This document shows positions 1 through 11,340 of a DNA stretch of 64,000 bases, in pieces. This DNA comes from Liquidambar formosana (lineage: Eukaryota > Streptophyta > Magnoliopsida > Saxifragales > Altingiaceae), in contig CM077822.1 in assembly GCA_039720395.1 (NCBI GenBank), positions 19,116,589-19,180,588 of the forward strand. Reading direction: 5' to 3'. Made by a program: the position numbers and the translations under genes. A model generated the notes under the pieces. That model saw only the letters and a program-made list of their open reading frames with translations, searched no databases and was not told where the DNA came from. Numbering within the stretch: position 1 is the first letter of the stretch; each line of letters begins with the position of its first letter.

Positions 1-465
1 TTCTCAAAAATTCTCTAGTCAGTGAGTAGTTGGCCACCAGGATACGACAACTAGAAGCATGCTAGTAAGTGTGCACTCACAATAGCAGGTTGCAATCTTC
101 GTTCATTTTTATTCAAATACATTTTCATAAGCTTTTTTTGTAGTGAAAAATGATGGTTGCCTTCAGGGATGGAAATAGGAATTCACATTAGGGTCAATTT
201 TTTATTTTATTGTAATTCAATAAATTAAAAAAATCCCTTCAAAGAAAACTAAAGGAATCTCATTCAAATTTTCTTAGTATCGCTTGTCTTACATAATTTA
301 GTATCTTCATGAATGAAGTCCATGGCCTGCTACCAAAAAAAAAATAAAATGTAATCACAATCAAGGGCGGAGCCAAATGTGACCTAGGGAGTCCACTAGC
401 CCTAAAAGAACACAAATCAAGACTGGTGTACGTTTTGTTTGGATATATATCCTAGATTTTTATTA

Positions 466-660
466 TTATACCCAATGCCAAACTGTGAAGATTTTTAGCT
501 TACAAATTCTTAAACCCAATTCCTTGCAAGCTCCTTTCCAACAAACCACCCAAGCTCCCTTATAATATATATAGATAAGAGAATCAAGAGCAGATACAAC
601 CTCGACACCATTAATGAATGTCAAAGAGTTCTTCTTTAGGTGGGAATTGAACATAAAATG
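466..660 (-). pseudogene. Malectin-like receptor-kinase fragment, inverted
   Basis: A short open stretch on the minus strand contains FINGVEVVSALDSL. This resembles the conserved 'afvNgIEVvS' segment of the malectin-like ectodomain in plant receptor-like kinases of the FERONIA/CrRLK1L type. Only this small piece is recognisable, and no kinase, transmembrane or signal region is nearby. It lies about 250 bp from a second fragment of the same domain on the opposite strand (895-1203), so the two form an inverted pair of relics. The assignment rests on one motif and on its similarity to the neighbouring fragment. Confidence 0.45.
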
Positions 661-894
661 TACTCAAACATAATGTTGGCAAGTTATTCTTATAATACAC
701 TTGTGGTATTTTACTTCACTGGAATGTCGCATGAGACAACCACGTTGATAATAAACACGACATATGTGAGATAATAAACTCAATGAGGAAAGAATATTAG
801 TGGAGGACCCAATGTTGTCTTAAACGAGAGATATACAATCGCTGTTTGAATTTTCGAGGAAGATCCTTGGAATAAAATATCAAGGATCTTTCTC

Positions 895-1203
895 GACTAT
901 TCGAACTATGACTTTATCATCTCCCATCTAAGAGAACACCAATTCCTACTGTACTTTTATCCCTTTCCTCATCGAGTACATAATTTTACAAATGCTTCAT
1001 TTATTGTCAGCAATGCTTGTCTCAAACTCTTACATGACTTCTTAGTGAAGGGAAATACAACAATATTATTTGAAAAATGCTTCATCAACATTACGTCAAG
1101 TAGATTTTCCATCTATTTCTCATCCAAGGAGAATTGTTTGGCATACATCAACGGAATTGAGGTTGTTTCCGCGCCAGATTCAATTCTTTTATCTCTTATA
1201 TAA
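895..1203 (+). pseudogene. Malectin-like domain relic of a receptor-like kinase (copy 1)
   Basis: The frame is open for 102 codons from 895 to a TAA at 1201-1203. It reads FLLYFYPFPH, then NASFIVSNACLKLL, then FINITSSRFSIYFSS, then AYINGIEVVSAPDS. This is the order of conserved blocks in the malectin-like extracellular domain of FERONIA-type receptor kinases. It has no start codon, second malectin lobe, transmembrane helix or kinase. A near-identical copy is at 57312-57620 and ends at the same stop, so the truncation predates the duplication. I infer a dead exon fragment. Confidence 0.6.
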
Positions 1204-1754
1204 CATATAAGGGAGGTTAGATGGTTTTTTCACTGAAGCATACAACGGACTAGGATGAATAATTCATAATATGAAAATCTTCACAAATTTCAGTTTGGTA
1301 GCTGCAGGGATTGTAACAAACATTCAAGATCTACAACCATCCTTGAGTTGAGTTCTTTTCGGTGCCACAATCAATTTTGTAACTTGCACTTTCTATTGCA
1401 ATAAGACTTGCGAAAAAATTATTTTTTTATAATCTTATATTATATTTTTTTAATTAAAAAAAATGATCTTTTCCTATAATTTTTCTATATTCAAACTATT
1501 AATTTTTTACATATGATCTCGTGCATCGTATGAGTTCATCGCTACCATATATAAAGTAATCCAGGACAGCCATGTGGTTCTTTTTTTATAACCACACCGT
1601 GCTTTTCCAAAAAAGAAAATATATATTTTTTTATAACTAGCTTTATCTTCTATTTTTTTTTTAATAAGATAAATTATCTCATCTTAAAGAGGAAATTTAC
1701 GCTTGCCTTGTCCAAATCTCTTTCTTTTTTCCCTTTTTCGTTTTTGATGATGTC

Positions 1755-1791
<37 letters not shown>

Positions 1792-2039
1792 CGTTTTTTC
1801 ATTCTCTTATCACTCTGTAACTGAGAGATGTCGGAGACTAGTGTCGTGAACCAAGACTTCGCAGAACTCCCTCCATCATCAAGCCCATCTTCAGAAATAG
1901 AAATTAAGCTAGGTGGATTGCTTGCATCTTGACTCAAGGAACCTTCAGTATGAATTTCAACAGTTGATTTTGGGGAACTTTGTTGATTTGGGGTCTGGAC
2001 CTGTGTCTCTAAGTTAGATTTATGCTTATCCTCTTTCAT
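1792..2039 (-). CDS. Hypothetical reading frame, possible first-exon fragment
   Basis: A minus-strand ATG at 2039 opens a hydrophilic Ser/Asp/Gln-rich reading of about 83 codons, which then runs into a (TA)n/(CA)n microsatellite and is unlikely to be coding beyond it. The composition (QTPNQQSSPKS, SISEDGLDDGGSS) is unlike translated intergenic AT-rich DNA. The right copy of the duplication has lost most of this sequence (near 58256), so it is not conserved there. I recognise no family. It could be a captured exon or chance. Confidence 0.25.
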
Positions 2040-2308
2040 ATCTCTTAGTTCTTAAATTAATATAAACCCAAACCCAAATAACTCTCAACCTATTACCACA
2101 ATAATATGATAATCTAGAGGTATTCTCCTTCCTTACTGAGTGAGTGATTTCAAATTTAAGGTCTTAGAGAAGCATTGATACCTAACAAATGGCTAAGATT
2201 AGATTGGGGGACCCACGGCCTCCCCTAAGCGGGCTAAGCCCAACCCTAATTTGGTTTGGTTGGGTTGGGATTTTTAACTTACGTTCATATGAAGTCTAAA
2301 ATACCAAA

Positions 2309-2551
2309 TCTATGTTTGTTACGAGGGAATGAAGAAGGGAATGGAATGGTGATTCCATTAGCCCAAAAAGAGTGATTGTTTAGTAACCTAAGATAATAGA
2401 ATGACTATTTCTTTGTAAGGGTATATTCCCTCTAAGTCCAAGGAGGGAATAACCATTCTTCCCCAAACTAAAAAGAAAGACCATTTTCATTTTATTCTCA
2501 TTCTCATTCCATTCTCTATCCATTCTATTTACTCAAACCAAAAGCAGCCTA
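2309..2551. mobile_element. Short inverted-repeat MITE, hAT-like (left copy)
   Basis: About 243 bp with imperfect inverted ends. One end begins near TGTTTGTTACGAGGGAATG; the other, read from the opposite strand, begins near GGCTGCTTTTGGTTTGAG and continues into the same GAATGGAATG-type sequence. It is non-coding. The same element is at 58568-58810 in the other copy of segment A, so the insertion predates the duplication. The superfamily is uncertain because no clean target-site duplication is visible. Confidence 0.5.
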
Positions 2552-2869
2552 GCTAACTACTAACCTGTGCTCACATATAAATAAGGTTGGCTGAGGGTTT
2601 CACTATTGTGGACTCAACCCATGCAATCAAGCTTCAGCTCTACAAGAAATGTATGAAACAAAAAAATAAAGATCCCTTCCAGCTTATAGACACATAAACT
2701 TGACCCTAACAAGAAATTCTAATAGACAATGAATAAGAGAATTATCTCTCTGAAGTGGAAGATATGAGTTTGGTTGAATCGATAAATCAAAACAGTATGC
2801 ATCTACAGCTGAAATTACTCTGAGGCAAAGCAATAATAAAAAGGAAGAACATGCCTACCTAAGCGCCAG

Positions 2870-3020
2870 ATTGTCGACCCTTCCATGGACGGCCACAACC
2901 ATCAGACGAGGCTTCCCTCCTTGCAATGAAGGGCCCCTTCTCTTTCCATTGCTAATATCTTTATAGGAAGACATCTCTTGTATATAATACGTTATTTTGC
3001 TTGAAGAATTCACGTCTACA
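2870..3020 (-). other. Possible exon of unknown gene (copy 1)
   Basis: On the minus strand about 50 codons stay open through KITYYIQEMSSYKD and RRGPSLQGGKPRLMVVAV to VDNLALR. They are followed by AG|GTAGGCATG, an acceptable splice donor. The same reading is open in the second copy (about 59115-59293), which suggests former coding sequence. I do not recognise the protein and see no neighbouring exon. It could be a relic exon captured within segment A. Confidence 0.3.
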
Positions 3021-3623
3021 TTGGACCCGGACAAATTTGTTACAGGGTAATCTCATTACTGTATAGACGGAGTGTTTCTTGGATCTGTGCCTCACACGCA
3101 GCCGTGGGGCGTGGGGCAATGGCCCTTGTAGGTTTTTTTTTCTTTTTTTTTTTTTTTTTTTTTTTTGTAAATACGGAAAATGCTACCTCACTCACTAATA
3201 TCACCCACTGTTAGATCACTCACCGTTAAATTACCCACAAAACGTGGAACCTTTTTCTTGATATCTTACATCATGACCAAAATGTCCTATTATCTTCAGT
3301 ATATATATGTGGTGGATGATGGTCTCGTGGGTGATAATGGTTGGTGGTATAGCATAGTAGGTTTTTTTTTTAGAAAAAAAGAAAAAAAATAAAAAAATAA
3401 AAGAAAGAAAGAAAGAAAGAAAGAAAAAAAGAAATAATTCTGTATCACATTCCTTTTGTACGTCCACGTGGACCCACACCACATGTTGTGCACGGCCCAC
3501 ATAGATTGTAAAGATCCCATCGCTGCAACTATGGATAGCAAGCCCCAATTGGAAAATATCTCATAAGTGAAAAAACCCATCAATAGAGGGTCAATGGAGA
3601 GAGAAAAAAGTTTATGGTTGAAA

Positions 3624-3764
3624 GACCTGGTGATTTAAGCCATTGGGGGTAGCCTAGTGGTGAGGAAAGATGGGGAAAAAGACAAGAGTTGGATAGGTTA
3701 ATGGTTCGAACCTTCCCAATGTATCATTAAAAAGAAGAAGAAGAGAAGAAAAAGGACCTGGTGA
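3624..3764 (+). mobile_element. tRNA-derived SINE with target-site duplication
   Basis: The body at 3634-3754 carries a pol III A box (TAGCCTAGTGG) and a B box (GGTTCGAACC) about 50 bp apart, then an A-rich tail with (AAG)n. It is flanked by a perfect 10-bp direct repeat, GACCTGGTGA, at 3624-3633 and 3755-3764. That is the hallmark of LINE-mediated insertion of a tRNA-derived SINE. The counterpart is at 59881-60001. Confidence 0.75.
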
Positions 3765-4147
3765 GGGGTTCAATTGACTAAACAAAGAAAGCAGGCATTA
3801 ATTATAAAATCGGTTTGAGCTAATATCTTTCTTATTAGATGCTAACGATGCCACCTTGAGACACAATCGAGCATTGTGTAATTGGATGGGTGTGGCACTA
3901 TGGCATATTGAGTCCTTAGTATTTCCAAGGCCAAGACAGCTTTATAACAACTTAGTGAAAAACACAACCCAGTGAGTGGATCGATTGAAAGCCCATGCAT
4001 GTGGCCGGTTCAACCAGATTGGTTAGGCTCACAATTGTAATTTATGAATCACAACAAATTCGATATTTTTGACCAGTGGCTGAGTGCTTTACTTAGGCTA
4101 AAAAAATAAATAAAATCAATAAATCACCAAACATAAGAAGAAATTAA

Positions 4148-4447
4148 GGGTCCGTTTGGGTGTTCAATTTGAAATTAAATAATTCAAGAAATTTTACACA
4201 GTATTGAAGGCATGAATCCATCACCTTGAATTATAATATTTAAAAAAAGTTGAAGTCATCACTATAATTTATGTTGTAGAATCAATTCTTAGATGAAATG
4301 CCATTATTTTGAATTTTCATTATTATTTGTGATCATGATGACCATCATTTTCTCAAATTTGTCAATTCAATGTAATAGATTGTGCCTTTAACACTAAGTA
4401 AAATTTCTTGAATTGTTTAATTTCGAATTGAATACCCAAACAAGCCC
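4148..4447. mobile_element. MITE with ~50-bp inverted repeats, hAT-like (left copy)
   Basis: A 300-bp element. Its left end starts GGGTCCGTTTGGGTGTTCAA. The right end, read from the other strand, starts GGGCTTGTTTGGGTATTCAA, and the arms stay complementary for about 50 bp. It is non-coding. The 'GTTTGGGTGTTCAA' style of end is common among non-autonomous hAT elements. The copy at 60364-60641 has lost part of its right arm. Confidence 0.65.
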
Positions 4448-4946
4448 TAAATATTTTGTTCAATTACAAGTTCTCAATATAAAACTTGAACAACACTGCT
4501 AATACACTAATTATACAACCAGGCTAGGAATTTCATACAAACTGTACTGCATAAAATGGACCTTTTTTTTCTTCTTTTCTTCCTTCTTTTTTAGCGCAAA
4601 TTGGCTGGATAGAATACATCTCCAACTTTAGACTCATTACATAATGAAATAAAAATATATAAAAGATCACAAAAAATGTTTGGGTACTGGTAAGCGAATT
4701 TTCCATTCTTTATTAAGAGAGTTGGGACTGAAATTTTTTATTTTCAGAGTTCCATTTGAGGGGTTCATGTATTCTCACCTGCCTATATGAGAAATTTAAT
4801 TTTTAATGTGGATTGTTACCAATTAGCTCTCATCTTTGCATACTCAGTTTTCAATTGGTGACATAAATATGATGAGCAAGTATCACACTATTCCTCTCCA
4901 TTATGACCATTGTAAAGGCTGCCTTATTTAACCAATTAAGGATTTG

Positions 4947-5240
4947 GCTTAAACTCAAGGACAAAGAATCATCCTAGCAAGCATCGCCAGTGCCACAGCT
5001 CACACATTCTCGATCTGTGTTCAAATTCGAGGGATTTAGGTGGGGCTTCCTTGTTTATCCAATTAAGGATTTGGCTCAACTTGGACCTTCTTCCAACCGA
5101 CGACCAGTCTCAGGTCAATCTCTAATTCACACTATTTCTTGCTCTCTCCTATCCGTCCCCTCTGTTCTTTTGATTTCTGTTCTCAATGCCCTAACCCTAA
5201 ACCTAACCCATAGCAAATCTTTTTATTTATTATTACTATT
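4947..5240 (+). pseudogene. Segment homologous to TNL 3' end and 3' flank (left)
   Basis: The stretch around 4952-4984 (AAGGACAAAGAATCATCC then TAG) matches the last codons, stop and 3' flank of the TNL at 41397-41720. The match continues through CCGACGACCA and AGGTCAATCTCT into the CCCTAA-containing stretch near 5190-5210. No LRR or C-JID sequence precedes it. It is either the stump of a lost TNL paralogue or part of a repeated segment that also supplied the 3' end of the living gene. A third copy is at 62547-62830. Confidence 0.55.
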
Positions 5241-5421
5241 TTTTCTTTCCATTTGGGAATGCGAAGTTGGTTCTGATTTCGTTCTTGAGGGCTTAGAGTT
5301 TGATTCCAAACCCAAAAAAAAAGAAGAGGAGGTTTTGACTTTCTCTGTATGACTTTGTCTTCTCAAGTGCATTTGCTGGTCAAGTGCACATTTTAACTAT
5401 TTATCGTATCTGATGTCCACT

Positions 5422-5860
5422 ATTTCAATCATAGTTATTCAACCTAGACCGGACACTGACCCAATTGAGAGGCTGGGTCACCGGGTCATTGGTTCAACTG
5501 TCAGGCCACTGGTTGAACCGATGTTATAATTAAAAAATTAAAAAATTGGCTTGGTGGCAAGGGCCTTCAGCATATTCTCTTCCTTGCAATTTGCATGGGA
5601 TTCTGTTCTCGTGTCCCACTTGCTATGCACTGAATTATTTTGTCACAAACAAAAGTACAATGCAGCTATTGGCCAGTCAAACAGTTCCGATTCACACCAG
5701 TTCGCTTAAAATTGTTCCCATTTGAACGGTTTCTATTGGTTCACTCTAGTTGAATTGCTTGAAGTCTTGAACGATCCTCACGGAGAACTGAACCGGTCTA
5801 AGGCCCAGTTCACCGGTCAGACTGCCAATCCCATCTGGGATTAATAACTATGATTTCAAT
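5422..5860. mobile_element. hAT-type non-autonomous element, 423 bp (left copy)
   Basis: The element spans 5430-5852, with short terminal inverted repeats CATAGTTATT / AATAACTATG. It is flanked by a perfect 8-bp duplication ATTTCAAT (5422-5429 and 5853-5860), as expected for hAT. It has no coding capacity. The counterpart is 63063-63496, with one mismatch in its duplication, so the insertion preceded the segmental duplication. Confidence 0.8.
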
Positions 5861-6062
5861 AACTAAGATGTGCACATGACGATCAAGTGTAGTTGAAAGG
5901 ATTTTTTATTTTTTTTTTGGATAAGTGATAGGATCTTTTCCCCTCATTACCCGACCATCTAGCTAGCAAGTAGCAACTAGAATATATAACTAGTATTATT
6001 GTTATTATTTTTCTTGCTTCTCTAGTATCTATATATGCGTACTTCTATGTGCATTTATGATT

Positions 6063-7520
6063 GTATGTATTAGGGGTGTTAGTGGATTGGTTTGGTTCAG
6101 TTTTAGGGTAGATTTCAAACCAAACCATTATACTTCGGTTTTGTTCTTTCCAAACCATACTATAAAAAAACCAAACCAAACCAAACCAAAAAATTTTGGT
6201 TTGGTTTGGTTTGGTTCAGTTTTAACCTATCAAGTAGCAACAAATAATTGAAAATGAAAAAAATTGTTGGAAAATAAAATATGGAAGCTACAAGTAAACA
6301 AAGCAGAAACTTATCAAACTGAGGCGTGTGAGAACACTGCCCTTAAAAGTAGATCGTGCCCCACGGAATAAGTTGCTCAGTGCAGATGGACAGTGGCGGC
6401 CTACTCTCCAGGGTACAACAGTCGCATCTCCCGCAAGCGTGCACTCGCAATGCCGGAGAGATGTGAATAGCTTAGATGACTCCTTCGTAGAACAAGAATT
6501 GCAGACCTATAAAATTTAGAACTGTAGAACTGAAAATAATAACTCGAAATATAGAGAGAGGAGAAGAGAAGAGAAGAGAGCGCTACTGGGAAAGGGTGGA
6601 AGGACCCCTTTATATAGTGTTTAGAAAGTGAAACTGCTGCAAAGAATTAAATAAAAAAATTTATTTACAAAATAAATTTTGAAACGGTCAGCTTGGTCCG
6701 ACCTAGAAGGCCCAATAAAAAGCACGCCTGCCAGACCTGCGAAGCCAAATATCCAGGATTTGCACCCCCCCTGCGCGCACGTCGCACCCGACTAAGTCGG
6801 TTTTCGGACCCCTGTCCCGCAAATTGATCAATTGGGCTTCGACTCGTGCGCACGTGGGCCTCCTTAAACTCTACCACATGTTAACCAAACATAAAGAGTA
6901 TAAAGGTATATAAACACAAGACAAGGCTTTATAGATTTCCAATGTGGGATAAGGTGTTTTGGGCCAACAACAAGATTACACAAGAATAAGGAAATATTTT
7001 GAAATACCCACTATATACAACAAAAATGACATGTCAAACTCCAAATAAAAACATTTTTAATAAAAGCATTACATTATGAACTAAAAAAAACATTAAACAT
7101 TGTATCAAAATGAAAACATATTGACATATGTCAATACAATTTCAAGTTTCCAATCTAATACATGCCAATATCATTAGTCACTTAGTCAGTACTCACTATT
7201 CAGTAGGTTTTGTACTCCAGTAAATTCAGTACTATTATTTTGAATCTCTTACCTATTCTGCCCTTATTAGAATAGGAAATTTACAAAATAAAGTTTGACA
7301 TATAATATATAAAATTATTTATATATTATATATTTTTCAGTTTTTTGGTTTGGTTTGGTTTTTTAAACATGAAAACCAAAACCAAACCAATTTAATTCGG
7401 TTTTCTAAAATTAGAACCAAAACCAAACCTAATGACAAAAAAACCAAACCAAACCAAGTCGGTTTGGTTCAGTTCTGTTCTCAGTTTTAAAACTAAACCA
7501 CTAACACCCCTAGTATGTAT
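6063..7520. mobile_element. hAT-type non-autonomous element with nested solo LTR
   Basis: The ends are TAGGGGTGTTAGTGG (from 6071) and CCACTAACACCCCTA (to 7512). An exact 8-bp duplication GTATGTAT lies at 6063-6070 and 7513-7520. TAGGG ends and 8-bp duplications are typical of hAT elements. The inner ends are rich in GGTTTGGTTT and its complement. No transposase frame is present. It is interrupted at 6265-7022 by a solo LTR. A sister copy starts at 63718 and runs off the window without that LTR. Confidence 0.85.
6260..7027. mobile_element. Solo LTR, 758 bp, inside the hAT element
   Basis: The insertion starts TGTTGG at 6265 and ends ACAACA at 7022. It is flanked by the 5-bp duplication AAAAT (6260-6264, 7023-7027). 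The sister hAT copy at about 63870-63885 shows the empty site (GAAAATGAAAAAA directly joined to ATGACATG). TG...CA ends, a 5-bp duplication and no internal region indicate a solo LTR left by LTR-LTR recombination. A related degraded LTR stretch (GCGCACGTCG, CCGACTAAGTC, CCCGCAAAT) is at 36739-37000. Confidence 0.75.
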
Positions 7521-8915
7521 GTATGTGGACATTTAATTATGCACACATGATCCCTGTGAGCACACAATACCTTAAATATCCCACTATAATGGAGGAGAGA
7601 ATCATGTGTACTGGGTAGTAGATTTGAGCTCAAAATTTCTCATGTTTTAGGTCGTCAGAATGCCCTCTTCATGAGGCAAGATTCAACCAACTATAATCTT
7701 AAAAAGTTGAGATTATTTTGCTAAAGTTGGACATTTGATTTTTTCTTTTTTCTTTCTTTTTTTTTTTTTTTTTTAGTACGAACCGTTTCATTGATAAATA
7801 AAATCGGATGATGATTGTTTCCTACAAAAAAATAATAATAATAATAATACTAAATAAAAATGGATGTATGTTTTAAAATCTGCTTTTGTGATATATGGAT
7901 AAAATGCATAGAAATATGCATGCAATGGACTCGTAACCATTTTTTTTTTTTAAACATTCGATATTATTATTAACATTGACTTACCCAACTATTTGGGAAA
8001 TCTCAACACAAATCACGCCGACTCTTCAAATCTAGGTTATAAAAGAGTAATTTCCTTAAGAAAATACTCCAACATTTTTGTTTCCTCCCCCCGCCCCCCG
8101 GCGGCAGTCAAGGAATTGGAGAATTTTAAAATTAAGTATAGAAAATAGTGTAGAAGGATATAGGAAACCTACTTTTTTTTTAGGGATGGACTATGGTAGT
8201 TTTGTCTATAGAGGACTAGGGTCTTGAAGTAGAGTTGTTGTTTTATTAGGTGGGAGTAATATAGTAAATTTGGGAAACTTAATTGTACGGTATCATGGTG
8301 CCGAGGGATGTTTGTGACACTCTTTTAAATGATGGTTGTGTGCTTTTATTCAGGACATTTTGAGCCTATTTTTTTTATCGTAATTATTTTATTTTATTTT
8401 ACATTCTTAACGTCTTCCTTTTTTCCCCTCCTTTGAAAAATCTAAATTTAGGGGCAATTGATAAAGGGGAAAGGGATTTGAGAATTCAATAGATAGAGGA
8501 AACCCACGCCCTGAGATTTTGCGCCCTCACTTAGTTTGGCAGGTTAGTAGAAGATTAACATGGGCAGCACAATTTTGGGACAGACATGTACTTAGTGGGC
8601 ATTGCAGTCCTTACTTCCAGTGAGTGTCTAGAACAGCTGCAACAATAGAAGTTTTTTTAGTATTTTATTCTGTATTGTTCTCCATCAACATAAATGTGGT
8701 TATTGTTCTCCATCAACATAGGTGTGGTGGTGTTTTCTTAAAATAGAATTCACTCCAAAACTTATTGTCCTTCCATGAAATTCAGTATGATACGCTCTTG
8801 GTCATTGGATGGAGAACATCTATCCAAATTGTGTTGATAAGAACAAATCACTATGGAGGATCCATGGGACATACATATAAGCATGTCCCCATGTCCATAG
8901 TGAACAAAGCAACTA

Positions 8916-11330
8916 TTGTGGCATCTATTCAAGCCAGCTATTTCATTTCAGGCTCTCGCTAATATTTTGGAATCAACTTGTTTTCAAGTGCCAGATCAAA
9001 ATTTTTGTGTCTCAATCATCATTCATAGTTTATGTTATATGCTTCATTCTTTGGTCCCATTTCATGGCTCATTTTATTTATTGCTTCCTTCTGATCATTT
9101 GTGGGTTTAATTTCAATTTTTACCCAAATAACTTTCAAGAGTTTCATAACATAAAAAAGCTGGTTCCTGCACAATTGCAATGCAAGGTCAGACAGTTTTT
9201 TCTTTCTTCCTTCTGAGTTGCTCATTTTGGCATTTCCGATGTTGGAAGTCCATTGTTATCAAAAGCTTAGGCATGTACTGCTGCGCTACCTGCCAAATTG
9301 CTAGGCCTATCTAGAAATGGAACCAGAATCAGCCAGTGGCTTGTTTTGGCACTTCCTACTTTGATTTCTAGAATGATTCGTAAGGCATGTATTTTGTGGT
9401 GCTTGCTTTTTGAATGACTGTATAGATGGGTCACATGCGATGGGTAAACTATATTAAAGTGATATATAATGCCAATGGGGCCTTTCTGCTTTGGAATCAC
9501 TTAGCATATGAATCATAACTGACAAAGATGCCTATACCCTGTTTTTCTCGACAGAAATCAAATTCTTAGAAGCAGAGGATATCAATGCTGAGCATATGTT
9601 TGTTATGTTTCAGTTTTAGTACTATTGAAGTATTAGAGGGGATAGAGTGGTCTTATGACAAAAATGAGAGATACTAAGATAGTGAGATGTGTTCACGACA
9701 ACCATTGGGTGGTTATCTACCAGATTATGCTCCTTATCCTGCTATTGTGCTAAAGATGGAAGGAAGATGGAAGCAATCTTCTTCTCCTTTTAATTGTTTC
9801 TAAGTATATTGCATCCAGCTGTTAAATAGATGAACTGAAAGAACTTCTGAAAACTGCATTAGAATGTATTAGCTAAATGTTTCCCCCTAAAATGTGATGA
9901 TTTGCCTTTAATTTTAGTAGAAATGCCTAGCTTGATACTGATGGATTTCAGTGGAAATGCCTAGCTTGATGCTGATGGCTGCAGTTTGCAATATTCAAAG
10001 TGTATGTTTTATGGTTGATATAGCTGTTTGAATTTTTATTTATTTATTTATTTATTTTAAATATGAGAAACCCCGGGCCCATGTGAAACCTCGCAACCCA
10101 CATGATCCAGTTGATATAGCTGTCTAATTTTGATATAAGCATATTCTTGTCTTTGTTGGAAATGCTTATGTTAAATGTTACTGAATTTGGTATTTGTGTC
10201 TCAGGCTAGGCCCACTCCATATCAAATAATAAAGCAGATGATAGATAAGATGGGTACGCACTATGCTTTTATTGTAGATGTCCAATAACTTTAGAACTTA
10301 TGTCTTTATAGAACCTTAAATCTACTTGTTCTTGTCTTGTCTAATTATTGAAGGTGAAACTTGTCCAAGTCACGAAGAGAGTGCAGGAAGCATATTTTGC
10401 TCGGTTATACCTTACAAAGGCAACTTCCACTCTTTGCCCTTGATTCACGCAGCAAACATGTGAAACCGGTTATACCCTAGATGCAAACTGCAAATTGAGT
10501 AACTGGTTAGCTGATCATATCTTCAATGCATGGATAGATGGATTATGAAGCAGAGACTGTCAGTTTCGATATTCAACCTTTTGATGTCGTTAACATTTCA
10601 GTAAGATGCAGGGTACTTTGGCTCCCCTCAATACTTATTATTAAATTTATTTTCATACATGAGGTGTTGAAACTGTCTTTAGATTGTGTTTGGCAAGAGT
10701 AGAATCGGGGGGAAAGGAATGGTTGAAACTATTCCTTTCCCTTGTTTGGCATAGGTGGAAAATGTGGAATCATTAGAAAGGAAAGGATGGAAGGGATTTG
10801 GAATGGCATCCATACAATTTTTTATTCTGCCCAGAAGTGGGTGGAATTGGGGGGAAAGGTAAGCTTATTTAAGAAAGGCTTTCCCTCCTATTTTAAAACT
10901 TTTTGATGCTAAAGGGGAGAATGGAAATTCTTTTTCTTTCCATTAATTCTTTTCCTTTCTTTTAGAATCTCTTGTGCCAAGCATCATGTTTTGTGCCCAT
11001 TGCATGCATGTTACCATGGAACAAGGACATAATTCCAAATTTATCCGGTTGCAGAAGTTTGACATGGAAAATATTGGACCTCTTTTAGTATGACATTAGC
11101 CACAGGCATACTTTAGTTGGTTAGCAGTATGGCCAAGTTGTCCCATACCTTTTTATTCCTAGAGAAGGCTTCTTGATGCATGCGACAGCTTAGATCTCCC
11201 TCCATGTGTTTGCCCAAGTGGAAACTGGGCAGGTTTACTTAGTGCAATTAATATATATTTCATTGCTACTGAGATGGTAAATGCTAATTTTTTGCCATAT
11301 CACATGTAGGTGCCTATACAAATTTTTTTT
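8916..11330 (+). pseudogene. Relic exons of an unidentified gene (copy 1)
   Basis: Exon-like islands bounded by plausible AG/GT sites are shared with 47300-50150. One at about 10204-10250 reads RPTPYQIIKQMIDKM. One at 10353-10500 reads VKLVQVTKRVQEAYFARL. One at 10545-10615 reads as a counterpart of VDYEVETASFDVRPFDVINI. In this copy the second island has an in-frame TGA after ATSTLCP, and the next acceptor (near 11310) leads only into poly-T. I do not recognise the parent protein. The conserved splice edges argue for a once-spliced gene, now dead. Confidence 0.4.
10685..10992. mobile_element. Probable MITE with GGAAAGGAATGG-type arms
   Basis: About 300 bp begins near GTGTTTGGCAAGAG and ends near CTTGTGCCAAGCATCATG, with complementary outer ends. 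Purine-rich GGGGGAAAGGAATGG-like sequence faces its pyrimidine-rich complement TTCCATTAATTCTTTTCC. It is partly deleted in the second copy of segment B (48965-49085). No clean target-site duplication is seen. Confidence 0.4.
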
Positions 11331-11340
11331 GATGAAGTGT

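Larger units (their letters stand above)
826..6260. repeat. Segmental duplication A, left copy
   Basis: This block is colinear and in the same orientation as 57244-63885. Both contain, in order, the malectin-like relic, a (CA)n/(TA)n tract, a hAT-like MITE, a poly-T tract, a tRNA-derived SINE, a second MITE, a segment homologous to the TNL 3' end, a 0.42-kb hAT element and the start of a larger hAT element. Similarity is high by eye, with many small substitutions and a few large indels. The left copy lacks about 550 bp present at 61301-61848 on the right. It also lacks the foldback element at 60714-61121. Confidence 0.85.
7513..11340. repeat. Segmental duplication B, left copy
   Basis: This segment is colinear with 46100-49590. 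Its first ~1.05 kb also matches 43760-44945. Shared landmarks include the GTATGTATGTATG-rich start, a poly-T tract, GCGCCCTCACTTA near 8520, a MITE-like stretch at 10685-10990 and several exon-like islands at 8900-11330. The first 1 kb (7513-8540) holds no recognisable gene. Confidence 0.75.

Noticed and set aside
3231..3583. Phe/Ser-rich minus-strand frames of about 100 codons
   Set aside because: They run through poly-A and (GAAA)n tracts, and the duplicate at 59489-59821 is frameshifted relative to them. No protein features.
4990..5352. 120-codon plus-strand frame after the TNL-like 3' module
   Set aside because: It is not conserved in frame at 41430-41720 or 62590-62900 and overlaps sequence that is non-coding after the living TNL.
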